A stretch of DNA of 64,000 bases from Anaerolineae bacterium (GCA_017303635.1 JAFLCG010000004.1:62001-126000); one strand, 5' to 3'. Positions 1-7,895 are shown, counted from the first letter of the stretch. Notes: generated by a model from the letters alone, not told the origin. Made by a program: numbers and translations.

Positions 1-2
1 TG

Positions 3-1832
3 CCCACCGGAACGACGCCCATCCCCAGCCCACCGGACAGCGGCGTGATCGTGCTGATCGACAGCACCACCGGCGAAATCCGGGCGATGGTCGGCGCGGC
101 GACGACGGTCGATCGGCAGCCGGGGGTGACGCTGCAACCGTTCGCCTACTTCAACGCGTTCATCAATGATCCGCGGGAGAACCCGGCGACGATGGTGCTG
201 GACTTGCCCGGTCAGCGTTTCCCCGGTGCCGCCGAGGGACTCATCTACCAGCCGAACAATCCCGATGGGCAGTATCGCGGCCCGATCAACCTGCGCGATG
301 CGGTCAGCGCGTGGCTGCTGCCGCCTGCCGTGCAGATCACGCACGAGTGGGGCATGGATAACGTGCTGCGCCGGGCACACCGCATCGGCCTGAACAGCCT
401 GGGCGACAGCAGCGACTATGACCTGAGCCTGCTGGAACGCGGTGGCGCGGTCTCCGCGCTGGATATGACCTATGCCTATTCGGTGTTCGCGGCGCTGGGT
501 GATACGCACGGCGTGGCGGTGCGGGCGGTGGCTCCCGGTTACCGGCAGCGTGATCCGGTGGCGGTGGTGAAGATCACCGACCCGGCAGGTACAGTGCTCT
601 GGGATTACACGTCTGAGCAAGCTGCCCTGAGCCGCCTTTCGATCTTCCCGGCGGAGGTGGGCTGGCTCATCAACGACATGCTGGCGGATACCCGCAGCCG
701 GTCGCGTTCGCTGGGTGAAATGCCGATGCTGGAGACCGGTCGACCGGCGGCGGTGGTCAACGGGCTGGTGGGCGACGGCAGCCTCAACTGGACGCTGGGT
801 TATACGCCGCAGTTGACCCTCGGCGTGCTGCTCCACCGGGCGGACGATGCGCCGATGGGATTGGACGAGCGTGGCCTATCTGGCGCGGCTCCACTGTGGT
901 CGACGCTGCTGCGGTTTGCCCATGATCGGGCGGGCCTGACGCCGACGGGCTGGACGCGACCGGTCAACCTGTTTGAAGAAGCGGTGTGCGAGCGTTCCGG
1001 GCTGCTGCCCAACGGAGTCTGTCCGACGCGGACGGAGACCTTTGTGGTGGGACGTGCGCCGACCGAGATCGACACCTACTGGCAGAGCAAGGAACTCAAC
1101 CGGCAGACGCGGCTGCTGGCGACGGCCAATACGCCGCTGGAACTGCGGCAGGCGACCACCTACTTCATTCCGCCGACGGATGCGCTGGACTGGTGGAAGG
1201 CAAACAATCAACCGTTGCCGCCGGAAACCTACGACACGGCAGCCCGACCGGAAATCTTCAGTTCGGTGCAGATCTTGCAGCCGCTGCGGTTGGCGTATGT
1301 GGGCGGGGTGGTCGATGTGCGCGGCAGCCTCGATCCGGCCAACATGCAGTTCTTCCAACTGAGCTATGGGCAGGGACTGAATCCCAACGAATGGCTCTCG
1401 ATTGGTGAGCAGCAGACCACGTTCGAGCCGGGGCAGTTGCTGGGCACCTGGGACACCAGCAATCTGCCGGGCGGGCTGTATGCGCTGCTGCTGACGGTGC
1501 AGCGGCTGGATAACACGGCGGAGACGGCCACGATCCAGGTGACGGTGGATAACCAGGCTCCGACGGTGAGCCTGACGGCGGGGACGGCGGGGCAAGTGTT
1601 CCGGTTCCCGGGGGATCGGGTCATTCCGCTGGTGGCCGAGGCGGTGGACGATTATGCGCTGGACCGAGTGGAGTTCTACCGGGATGGGCAGTTCGTGGGC
1701 GCGGATACCGAGTATCCGTATGGCTTCGAGTGGCGTATCACGGGGGCGGGGACGGAGCGGTTCAGCGCGGTGGCCTTCGACCGGGTGGGCAATCAGGCGA
1801 ATACGGAGGTGGTGGTGGAGGTGGTCAGATAG
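3..1832 (+). CDS. Penicillin-binding protein, transpeptidase part plus Ig-like C-terminus (5' partial, catalytically degenerate)
   Basis: The frame is open from the first bases, so the gene is cut by the window edge; the GTG at 45 is internal. The order matches the transpeptidase half of a class A PBP followed by a PBP1C-like C-terminus: a penicillin-binding fold to about nt 1100, a Cys-containing linker (CERSGLLPNGVCP), then a beta-rich Ig-like pair with PVDNQAPTVSL-type sequence. The three catalytic signatures are all altered. The S-x-x-K site reads PGVTLQPF (Val at 126-128, Gln at 135-137). The S-x-N site reads WLL (312-320). KTG reads ETG (732-740). This looks like a non-catalytic paralogue, perhaps a scaffold for wall synthesis. 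The fold assignment is firm; loss of activity is inferred. The missing N-terminus may hold a glycosyltransferase domain. Confidence 0.8.
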   Translation, partial: PTGTTPIPSPPDSGVIVLIDSTTGEIRAMVGAATTVDRQPGVTLQPFAYFNAFINDPRENPATMVLDLPGQRFPGAAEGLIYQPNNPDGQYRGPINLRDAVSAWLLPPAVQITHEWGMDNVLRRAHRIGLNSLGDSSDYDLSLLERGGAVSALDMTYAYSVFAALGDTHGVAVRAVAPGYRQRDPVAVVKITDPAGTVLWDYTSEQAALSRLSIFPAEVGWLINDMLADTRSRSRSLGEMPMLETGRPAAVVNGLVGDGSLNWTLGYTPQLTLGVLLHRADDAPMGLDERGLSGAAPLWSTLLRFAHDRAGLTPTGWTRPVNLFEEAVCERSGLLPNGVCPTRTETFVVGRAPTEIDTYWQSKELNRQTRLLATANTPLELRQATTYFIPPTDALDWWKANNQPLPPETYDTAARPEIFSSVQILQPLRLAYVGGVVDVRGSLDPANMQFFQLSYGQGLNPNEWLSIGEQQTTFEPGQLLGTWDTSNLPGGLYALLLTVQRLDNTAETATIQVTVDNQAPTVSLTAGTAGQVFRFPGDRVIPLVAEAVDDYALDRVEFYRDGQFVGADTEYPYGFEWRITGAGTERFSAVAFDRVGNQANTEVVVEVVR

Positions 1833-2168
1833 GGGAAGGGAAGGGAAGTTCACAGTACACAGTTCACAGTCACAGTGAAGAGGGGAAGAAGTGCTCAGTA
1901 CTGAGGGAAGACAGTGCAGAGGGGAGAAGTGAGAGAGTGCGGGGGGCGGAGGGGGACGGCGTGACGATGATTATTACCTGTTATGCAGGGACGGAACAGG
2001 TAATGATTACTTAATATTACGATTTAGAGTAGAGATGTGGATTAAGTCACCCACACTCTGCACTCGTCTATCCCCCGCCGATTCAGGGACTTGCCAGACT
2101 GAACACTGACCGCTGTATCCGTTACTGTTGCAAGGAATACATCGTCAACCTTTTGGAGATCGCACATC
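1833..2168. other. Intergenic region with purine-rich and ACAG-type low-complexity sequence and one hairpin
   Basis: 336 bases without a convincing gene. The first ~130 bases are GGGGAAGG/CACAGT-type low-complexity DNA, including repeated CACAGT and AGTTCACAGT words around 1849-1878. A 10-bp perfect inverted repeat lies at 1973-2004. The DUF433 Shine-Dalgarno (TTTTGGAG) sits at the right end. Confidence 0.6.
1973..2004. repeat. Inverted repeat, possible transcription terminator
   Basis: ATTACCTGTT (1973-1982) and its exact complement AACAGGTAAT (1995-2004) flank a 12-nt loop. It lies 140 bases past the PBP stop and lacks a clean T-tract, so it could be a terminator stem or an operator for the downstream antitoxin gene. 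Confidence 0.45.
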
Positions 2169-2363
2169 ATGCAATCCCATCCTCGCATTTCGATTAATCC
2201 GCAGGTGATGGTGGGCAAGCCTTGCATCGCCGGCACGCGCATCACGGTGGAGTTAATCCTAGAAAAACTTGCGGCGGACATGAGCATTGAGACGATCCTG
2301 AGCGAACATCCCCGGCTGCAACGCGAGGATATTCTGGCGGCTATCAGCTTCGCCCATAGCTAG
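2169..2363 (+). CDS. DUF433 family antitoxin-like protein
   Basis: A 64-residue protein with the DUF433 signature: HPRISINPQVMVGKPCIAGTR, then a helix-turn-helix-like C-terminal half (VELILEKLAADMSIETIL, RLQREDILAAISFA). DUF433 proteins are small winged-helix antitoxins, usually followed by a DUF5615 PIN-like toxin. A GGAG 10 bases upstream of the ATG supports the start. No toxin follows: only an 8-codon reading frame at 2381-2407, preceded by a strong GGAGG, before the convergent SUKH gene. The unit therefore looks like an orphan or decayed toxin-antitoxin module. Family assignment is confident; antitoxin activity is inferred. Confidence 0.8.
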   Translation: MQSHPRISINPQVMVGKPCIAGTRITVELILEKLAADMSIETILSEHPRLQREDILAAISFAHS

Positions 2364-2380
2364 TATCGGAGGTCAAGATC

Positions 2381-2407
2381 ATGACCGCACTCATGGGAAA
2401 GCACTAG
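2381..2407 (+). other. 8-codon reading frame behind a strong Shine-Dalgarno (possible truncated toxin start)
   Basis: GGAGG at 2369-2373 is well spaced before an ATG at 2381, but the frame stops after eight codons. Its place immediately after the DUF433 gene is where a DUF5615 toxin gene would normally begin. Whether it is a true remnant cannot be decided from the sequence. Confidence 0.25.
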
Positions 2408-2440
2408 AAGCCATTAATCAACTTCCATCATCGACTCATG

Positions 2441-2902
2441 CTATTCGTCATAGCCCAAAAGCGATAATGGATTGTGTATGCGATACTTTTGGAGAAACTC
2501 ACTGAAATTATTTGCAATCTGTGTGGCTTTCTCGTAAATGACCACAATTGGAGTTTCGTTATCAGGGTTTGAATCAAGCTTGATTAGCCAATCCCACACC
2601 AGAATGTCATAACTTCCAAATCGAAAATACGTATGCGCCTCTGGAAGCTTCCAACGGATGTTCTCTGGATTAGCATATTCATATTCAAGTATCAAACACC
2701 ATTCGCTCAATGGCTCTAGAGTAATATATCCACCTGACTCATATGCACCGTTGATCTTCAGCAGATATTCTCTGACGTCAGTGGGTAGCTTAACGCCATA
2801 GCGTGCTTCAAACTCGGCTATTTCCTCTTCGCTGGCTGGTTCGCCCAGAGTCATGTCCTCTTGCGTGCTGGCATATTCGCGGAAGATGTCGATTTCACTC
2901 AT
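2441..2902 (-). CDS. SMI1/KNR4 (SUKH) family protein
   Basis: About 153 residues with the SUKH pattern: an N-terminal LGEPASEEEIAEFEARYGVKLP helix-loop, then LPTDVREYLLKINGAY and a conserved WDWLIKLD strand near the C-terminus. SUKH proteins are commonly immunity proteins against polymorphic or contact-dependent toxins, though some are housekeeping. The ATG at 2902 is preferred over a TTG at 2914. The gene follows a two-TM protein on the same strand with a gap of about 16 bases, so the two are probably co-transcribed. No polymorphic toxin is visible in the window. Its base composition is more AT-rich than its neighbours, consistent with accessory or transferred DNA. Confidence 0.75.
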   Translation of the reverse strand: MSEIDIFREYASTQEDMTLGEPASEEEIAEFEARYGVKLPTDVREYLLKINGAYESGGYITLEPLSEWCLILEYEYANPENIRWKLPEAHTYFRFGSYDILVWDWLIKLDSNPDNETPIVVIYEKATQIANNFSEFLQKYRIHNPLSLLGYDE

Positions 2903-2918
2903 CAGAGTATCCAAAATC

Positions 2919-3440
2919 TCATTCCGTCTTCTTCACGCGGTAGCTGGCTTGCAGGGATTTTTCCAGCAACCTGATTGCATTCTGACGGTCGTTCCAGGCT
3001 TTCAGGGCAACTTTACCTGTCCAGAAGGGAATGAATAGGCCCAGCAAAGGCAGCCAACTTTCAGTTCGAAAGTCGGTCAGCACAACGAAGATAATCGCAA
3101 TCGAGATGATCGTAAGGGCAGTATAGATGACCAGCGTTGGGCCAGAATATAAACTGCCGAACACCAGGCTGCTCCCAGCGGCATCATTGCGGTCAATGTT
3201 GCCAACAATCGTAACGCGACTGACCTTACTTATTTGACCAAACCGCGAGACAATTTCGCGTTGAAACTCAAGGCTGAATTGGTAGCGGTATTCCTCAAGG
3301 CTCAGGACTTTATTGGCCTGCCCAATCCACTGCCCCTCAACCACGCGCAAGTTATTCAGTTCCTGAATGCGCCTGGCACATTCTGCCGGATTCATGTCCG
3401 AGACAAATTTGAAGTCGTAGACTTTCAATCGCTCCTCCAT
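2919..3440 (-). CDS. Small two-TM membrane protein paired with SUKH
   Basis: Family not recognised. The frame extends upstream to a GTG at 3560, but the ATG at 3440 (MEERLKVYDF) begins the likely folded part: ~100 cytoplasmic residues with KFVSDMNPAECARRIQELN, then two hydrophobic helices (VIYTALTIISIAIIFVVL and LPLLGLFIPFWTGKVAL) and a basic C-terminal helix (LLEKSLQASYRVKKTE). It is transcribed just ahead of the SUKH gene, so it could be an immunity or effector-linked membrane protein. No function can be assigned. It shares the lower GC of the SUKH gene. Confidence 0.6.
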   Translation of the reverse strand: MEERLKVYDFKFVSDMNPAECARRIQELNNLRVVEGQWIGQANKVLSLEEYRYQFSLEFQREIVSRFGQISKVSRVTIVGNIDRNDAAGSSLVFGSLYSGPTLVIYTALTIISIAIIFVVLTDFRTESWLPLLGLFIPFWTGKVALKAWNDRQNAIRLLEKSLQASYRVKKTE

Positions 3441-3609
3441 ACCGTTCTCTTCATTGGAGTATGGATGGTTGCCAGACGACCTTTCCTGACCATCCGTCAT
3501 TTCCCAACCCTGAATTTGTTCAGCTATTCCCGTTAAGTGATCGCATTTACTTTCTTGCACGATATACTAAATGCCACAATACTGTTTGAGCCCGATTATA
3601 CAGGGATGT

Positions 3610-4908
3610 ATGCGCGTGCCAAGCACACAACGGCGGCTCGCCGCCCTACTCATCATGTTGAACCTGCTCGCCAGCAGCGGCTTCACAGTGGCACAGGACT
3701 CGACGGCTACATTCACACCGACCTCGACCGTGACTGCCACCCAATTTCCCACCCTGAACCTGCAACTGTTCATCTCACGGGGGAGCCTGACGCTCTATAC
3801 CCCGGAGACAGTCTCACTAGCGGGCTTGACACTGGTCGCAGTCGAGCAACGCCCCTTCATCTATATCGAAGCCTTCGATGGACTATCATTAACGGGCGGC
3901 ATTGCAGCGGCAGAGAGTTGCTTCGTCCTGCGCGATCCTGCCGGAGCGGATGATCCATTGGCGGGTGCATGCCGGGAGGCTGCCACAGCCGGGCGTGTCT
4001 TTTTATTGAATATCTCCGCTGCCGACAACTTCTGGTTCGATCCCATCACCAATCAACTAAGTGCATTGGCGATCCAGCGTAGGGATAGCTTACTCCTGAC
4101 TGCAAGTGGTGTACCTGCCATCTGCCCCGGCGGTCAACCCGCCTGCGAGTTTGAGTGGCCCGTAGAAATTTTCCCGATACCAACCAGCACTCCGACTAGC
4201 GTGGTTTCTACCCCTATACCAGTCAAGCCATGTCCCAATAGCGCCCCAACACGATTGAAGATTGGCATTCATGGTCGTGTATTTACCTCGATTGCAATCA
4301 ATTTGCGAGATACACCTGTGGGTGACGTCGTTGGACAAATGCGACCAGGTGGCAACTTTGTCGTGTTAGAGGGGCCAATCTGCGGAATAGATAATATGAC
4401 TTTCTGGCTTGTGCAATACGATGACATTGTTGGATGGACTGCCGAAGGAGAAGCTGATGACTATTGGCTTGAACCTCTTTTCTTATCTGATGTAGGCCAG
4501 CCTTGCCCCAATAGTCCGCCAACCCGACTGGCAGTTGGTATGCAGGGAATTGTCTCAGATGGTGAACCTAATAGTTTGCGAGATGTGCCATCAGGAACCA
4601 TTTTTGGACAGATACCATCGGGCGGGGAATTTACGGTGATAAGCGGGCCGGAGTGTGGACGCACTGGACTTACTTTCTGGCTAGTCGAGTATAGTAGCAA
4701 TGTTGGCTGGACTGCCGAGGGTTACGGAAATACTTATTGGCTCGAACCGCTGGAAAGGGGACGTGGCTGCGGCCAACAATCGGAACAGAGGGAAACGGGA
4801 GGATATACGGCGCAGACGCCTAATCCTCCCCTACAGCTCGCTCCGGTAGGGATACTATTTTTGGCAGCGCGGCGGGTAGGGGCGACCCGCCGCGCATGGC
4901 GATGCTGA
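3610..4908 (+). CDS. Secreted protein with two SH3-like (SH3b) repeats
   Basis: The start at 3610 gives a good signal peptide (RRLAALLIMLNLLASSGFTVAQ), followed by a Thr-rich linker, a ~110-residue N-terminal beta region, a second linker (PIPTSTPTSVVSTPIP), and two ~85-residue repeats each beginning PCPNS-PTRL and containing LRDxP, G-QM/QI, FWLVxY and GWTAEG-YWLEPL. These look like bacterial SH3 modules that bind cell wall or glycans. The paired Cys in each repeat could form a disulfide. After the second repeat the frame runs into a dispersed palindromic repeat at 4797-4834, so the last ~40 residues are repeat-encoded and the natural stop was probably lost or displaced. Exported; ligand unknown. 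Confidence 0.75.
   Translation: MRVPSTQRRLAALLIMLNLLASSGFTVAQDSTATFTPTSTVTATQFPTLNLQLFISRGSLTLYTPETVSLAGLTLVAVEQRPFIYIEAFDGLSLTGGIAAAESCFVLRDPAGADDPLAGACREAATAGRVFLLNISAADNFWFDPITNQLSALAIQRRDSLLLTASGVPAICPGGQPACEFEWPVEIFPIPTSTPTSVVSTPIPVKPCPNSAPTRLKIGIHGRVFTSIAINLRDTPVGDVVGQMRPGGNFVVLEGPICGIDNMTFWLVQYDDIVGWTAEGEADDYWLEPLFLSDVGQPCPNSPPTRLAVGMQGIVSDGEPNSLRDVPSGTIFGQIPSGGEFTVISGPECGRTGLTFWLVEYSSNVGWTAEGYGNTYWLEPLERGRGCGQQSEQRETGGYTAQTPNPPLQLAPVGILFLAARRVGATRRAWRC
4797..4834 (+). repeat. Dispersed palindrome, ATATACGG-type, inside the 3' end of the SH3 gene
   Basis: Copy of the element starting GGGAGGATATACGG and ending AATCCTCCCCTAC, with related copies at 11671-11710, 21813-21852, 59669-59710 and 62299-62340. 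This is the only copy within an open reading frame. Confidence 0.75.
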
Positions 4909-4942
4909 CAATCCTGGGGACTCCGGGTAATATGGAGTCATT

Positions 4943-5974
4943 ATGATTGCAACACTGGACAACTCCCGCATTACCCGTCTGCTGCTGGTCAGTGCCTCGC
5001 TGGTGGTGGTCATCGCGGGGCTGCGCGCCTTCGCTGAACCGCTCAGCGCCTTCTTCCTGGCGGTCCTGATCGCCATCTGCGTCGCGCCGCTGCGGGCCAC
5101 CCTGCTCAAGCGGGGCGTGTCACGCGGGGTGGCGCTGGCCATCGTCCTGGTGGTCGTCATCGGGGTCGGTGCGGCGCTGGTGACCTTCATCGGCGTCTCC
5201 GCCAACCAGCTCATCCGCAAGCTGCCGGACTACGAGCAGCAAATCCAGGGCTTACAAGCCAACGTGCTGGGGCAGATCGAGCGCTATGGACTATCGGAGC
5301 AAGCCACCGAGGCCATCGAAACCTTCGACTTCCGCTCGCTCATCCCGCTGGCGGGGAATATCCTGCGTACCATCGGGGATTCACTGGGCAACGTCCTGCT
5401 GATCTTCCTGTTCCTGCTGTATATGCTGATGGACGCGCCGAATATCCCGGGTCGCTTACGCGCCGTGCTGCCCAGCGACAGCCGCTGGCTGGAGAAAGCC
5501 ACCGACTTCATCTTCAGCGTGCAGCGCTACATGATCCTGCGAACCGTCTTCGGCGTCATCATCGCTGGCTTCCAGACGGTCGTCATGCTGCTGATGGGCG
5601 TGGATTTCGCGGTGCAGTGGGGGGTGCTGGCGGTCATCACCAACTACATCCCGAATGTCGGTTTCGTGCTGGGGCTGATCCCGCCGCTGGTTGTCACGCT
5701 GCTGGAGCATGGCCCACTTGCGGCTGTGGCCCTGCTGGTGATCTACAGCCTCATCAACACCATTTTTGAGAACTTTGTCGCGCCACGCTTCATGGCGGAA
5801 GACCTGGGCATCACCAGCCTCTTCATCTTCCTATCGCTGATCTTCTGGACGTGGGTGCTGGGGGCCTCCGGCGCGCTGCTGGCCGTCCCGCTCACCCTGC
5901 TGGTGCAGATCATGCTGCTCAAGGGCGAAGATGGGGTCAAGGTCCTCAACGCCCTCATCAGCGAGAAGGATTAA
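4943..5974 (+). CDS. AI-2E family transporter (PerM/YhhT-like permease)
   Basis: A 343-residue integral membrane protein with the UPF0118/AI-2E exporter layout: two N-terminal helices (VVIAGLRAFAEPLSAFFLAVLIAI), a hydrophilic helical stretch of ~80 residues, then five or six more helices. The C-terminal half carries family-typical sequence such as ITNYIPNVGFVLGLIPP and VAPRFMAEDLGI. The family covers TqsA-type autoinducer-2 exporters and PerM-type transporters, so the true substrate is uncertain. GGAG six bases before the ATG supports the start. Monocistronic, followed by 450 bases of repeat-rich spacer. Confidence 0.85.
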   Translation: MIATLDNSRITRLLLVSASLVVVIAGLRAFAEPLSAFFLAVLIAICVAPLRATLLKRGVSRGVALAIVLVVVIGVGAALVTFIGVSANQLIRKLPDYEQQIQGLQANVLGQIERYGLSEQATEAIETFDFRSLIPLAGNILRTIGDSLGNVLLIFLFLLYMLMDAPNIPGRLRAVLPSDSRWLEKATDFIFSVQRYMILRTVFGVIIAGFQTVVMLLMGVDFAVQWGVLAVITNYIPNVGFVLGLIPPLVVTLLEHGPLAAVALLVIYSLINTIFENFVAPRFMAEDLGITSLFIFLSLIFWTWVLGASGALLAVPLTLLVQIMLLKGEDGVKVLNALISEKD

Positions 5975-5984
5975 TCGGGCGCGG

Positions 5985-6205
5985 CCCTCACCCCTCCCTA
6001 AAGGGACTTTCTTCGGTCGCAGCCCCTTCTCCCGATGGGTAGGTTTTTTGCAGAAGCAGGGTTTTATGCGGGAGCACCGCACTGCCGCCTCACCCTCCCT
6101 AAAGGGACTTCCTTCGGTCGCAACCCCTCTCCCGCGCACCCCTTACTCGTTGGGAAAGGCAGGTTATGCGGGAGTCGGGGTGCTGGAGAGGGGCTTTAGG
6201 AGCGA
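5985..6205. repeat. Tandem degenerate copies of the CCCTCACCC/CTCCC intergenic element
   Basis: CCTCACCCCTCCCTAAAGGG at about 5987 recurs as CTCACCCTCCCTAAAGGG near 6090, each followed by a GGTCGCA(G/A)CCCC phrase and a CTCCCG run; the complementary GAGAGGGG closes the second copy. Related elements: 7741-7796, 16155-16177, 24626-24722, 58136-58255. Confidence 0.6.
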
Positions 6206-6228
6206 TTTCACCGGGTTTGAGATGTATC

Positions 6229-6254
6229 GGACGCCATCAATGGCGTCCCTACGA
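6229..6254. repeat. GGACGCC-type palindromic repeat
   Basis: Perfect 9-bp arms GGACGCCAT/ATGGCGTCC with a 2-nt loop, then CCTAC. Same family as 20709-20733, 21898-21945, 26682-26701 and 58079-58103. Confidence 0.75.
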
Positions 6255-6336
6255 ATGTCAAAACTCATCAGGACTTCTATTGGTCACGGGTCGCCCTCAT
6301 CGTGTCTAAGTGCTCTATCCGGTAAATGATCAAAGC

Positions 6337-6381
6337 GGGCGCACAGCCGTCCCACCGGGAGGCTACGCTCTGCGCCCCTAC
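6337..6381. repeat. GGGCGCACAGCCGT-type repeat, long variant
   Basis: Begins GGGCGCACAGCCGTCCC and ends CTCTGCGCCCCTAC; nearly identical to the copy at 17225-17270. The shorter variant forms the core of the MITE-like elements at 11496 and 17319. Confidence 0.75.
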
Positions 6382-6424
6382 AGGAATCACTGATTTCGAT
6401 TAGATTAATTACCGGTTGAAGCAC

Positions 6425-7663
6425 TTAGAAAGCCCACTCACCGCCGCGCATGACGGGTTCAGTGGTGCCATCGAACAGGATGCCATCCACATCCATCTGA
6501 TCCGAGCCGATCATAAAGTCCACATGGATCAGGCTAGTGTTCCCGCCCTCGGCCTTGAAGGCCTCTTCATCCAGCGACTGCCCGCCTTCCAACGACAACC
6601 GATAGGCTCGGCCCAGCGCCAGATGGTTGGCGGCGTTCTCATCGTAGAGCGTGTCATAGAACAGGCCGAATTGGCCGATGGGCGAGCTGTTCGCCACCAG
6701 CGCCACTTCGCCCAAGCGCCGCGCGCCCTCGTCCATACCCAGCATGTTATCGACCAACGCCTGGTTGCGGTCGGCATGTGCCTCGACCACCGCGCCATCC
6801 TTGAAGGTCAGTTGCAGGCCTTCGATCACATCGGTGGTGATGAGCGGCATGGAGGCGCGGACGGTGCCCTCCACCTTGAGGCGGTGCGGCAGGGTGAAGA
6901 TCTCTTCGGTCGGCAGGTTCGGCACAAAGGTGATGCCGTTCTGCGCCTGAGCGCTGCCGCCCTGCCAGATATGCCCACCCGGCAACCCGATCCGCAGGTC
7001 AGTCCCGGGTGCGCGGTAGTGCAGCGCGCTGTATTGTTTGGCGGTCAGGTAGGCCGAACGGCGCATCAGCCCATGGACATGGGTCTGCCAGGCGGCGACC
7101 GGGTCCGGCTCGTTCACACGGCAGACGGCGAAGATGGCCTGCCACAAGGCTGCCAGCGCATCACTATCGGACAGGTGCGGGAAGACGCGCCGCGCCCAGC
7201 CGGTGACCGGCATCCCCACCACCAGCCAGTTGATGGCGGAGCCGGAAATCGCCTCATTGACCGGCCTGCTGATCCCCACTATTTTGACCTGGTAGTCCCG
7301 CATCCGTTCGGGCGGCACCGCGGTCAGCAGGTCGGGATTGGTGGCGCGGATGGACAAGTAGGCATCGCCCTGGTTGATATAGCTCATCGCGCCGTCGATC
7401 TCCCAGGTGGGGAAGTGTTCGAGAGCCGGGGCGTGCAGCAGCTGCGCCAGCAGACTCGATTGGTCACGCCATTGGACGTGGACGTTGGCCGCGCCATGCG
7501 CGTAGGCTCGCTCGATCAGCGTATAGACCAACCGCAGCGATTCCGGCGGCGCTTCCGGCAGGTTCACATCCACCCGAATCCACAAGCGCTGCCCGGCCCG
7601 CAGATTCAAGCCACACTGGATGATCACATCGGCGTAGCGCACAAGTTGTTCGTTAAAGTCCAT
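6425..7663 (-). CDS. M29 family aminopeptidase (thermophilic metalloprotease type)
   Basis: A 412-residue cytoplasmic protein matching peptidase family M29 (aminopeptidase T/AmpS). Metal-site segments are seen in the expected order near the C-terminus: EGTVRAS, LGEVALV (metal Glu), the FYDTLYDENAANHLALG block with Asp/Glu/His, and HVDFMIGSDQMDVDG. M29 enzymes are dimeric, two-metal (Co/Zn/Mn) aminopeptidases of broad specificity for peptide turnover. The ATG at 7663 follows AGAGGG. It stands alone on the minus strand; a strong palindrome lies 186 bases upstream of its start. Confidence 0.9.
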   Translation of the reverse strand: MDFNEQLVRYADVIIQCGLNLRAGQRLWIRVDVNLPEAPPESLRLVYTLIERAYAHGAANVHVQWRDQSSLLAQLLHAPALEHFPTWEIDGAMSYINQGDAYLSIRATNPDLLTAVPPERMRDYQVKIVGISRPVNEAISGSAINWLVVGMPVTGWARRVFPHLSDSDALAALWQAIFAVCRVNEPDPVAAWQTHVHGLMRRSAYLTAKQYSALHYRAPGTDLRIGLPGGHIWQGGSAQAQNGITFVPNLPTEEIFTLPHRLKVEGTVRASMPLITTDVIEGLQLTFKDGAVVEAHADRNQALVDNMLGMDEGARRLGEVALVANSSPIGQFGLFYDTLYDENAANHLALGRAYRLSLEGGQSLDEEAFKAEGGNTSLIHVDFMIGSDQMDVDGILFDGTTEPVMRGGEWAF

Positions 7664-7740
7664 GGTACCCTCTGGTGTGTACGGACCCAGGCTGTCCCGG
7701 TGCCGTGATGGATTGAAAGAGGTGAGCTAGCGTGTGTCTG

Positions 7741-7796
7741 CACCCTACCCTCATCCCCCTGTCCCCCTTCTCCCTCAGGGCGAAGGGGGTTTATCA
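7741..7796. repeat. CCCTCATCCCC/CTCCC intergenic element
   Basis: CACCCTACCCTCATCCCC followed by CCCCCTTCTCCCT and GGGCGAAGGGGG, forming a GC-rich imperfect hairpin of the same family as 24626-24722. Confidence 0.55.
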
Positions 7797-7848
7797 GAGT
7801 CGGTTTAAGCCCTCTTCATAAGAACGAGGGGTTACAGCCAGACCCTAG

Positions 7849-7865
7849 TTCGTACATTGTACGAA
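7849..7865. promoter_or_regulatory. Palindrome TTCGTACA-T-TGTACGAA, candidate operator
   Basis: Perfect 8-bp arms around a single T, the shape of a dimeric-regulator site (TetR/MarR or a LexA-like box). It lies between the end of the 7896-8882 membrane gene and the start of the M29 gene, both on the minus strand. It does not belong to the intergenic repeat families. The regulator is unknown. Confidence 0.45.
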
Positions 7866-7895
7866 ACAACCATGATCCTCGGCAGGGGTGGTCTC

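Larger units (their letters stand above)
5975..6424. other. Repeat-filled intergenic region
   Basis: 450 bases with no gene. It contains two degenerate copies of a CCCTCACCC...CTCCC element (5985-6205), each with the phrase CTAAAGGGACTT(T/C)CTTCGGTCGCA, a GGACGCCATcaATGGCGTCC hairpin (6229-6248), and a GGGCGCACAGCCGTCCC-type element (6337-6381). Confidence 0.7.

Noticed and set aside
876-1853. 325-codon minus-strand open frame opposite the PBP gene
   Set aside because: Arg/His/Pro-biased composition typical of a GC-rich antisense frame; the plus-strand protein has clear domain structure.
5985-6381. Possible CRISPR array from repeated GC-rich words
   Set aside because: The repeats are palindromic, not uniformly spaced, and have no spacer-like units of constant length; no cas gene is present.
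6416-7708. Long plus-strand open frame of 430 codons
   Set aside because: It is the antisense shadow of the M29 aminopeptidase, whose metal-site motifs show the minus strand is coding.
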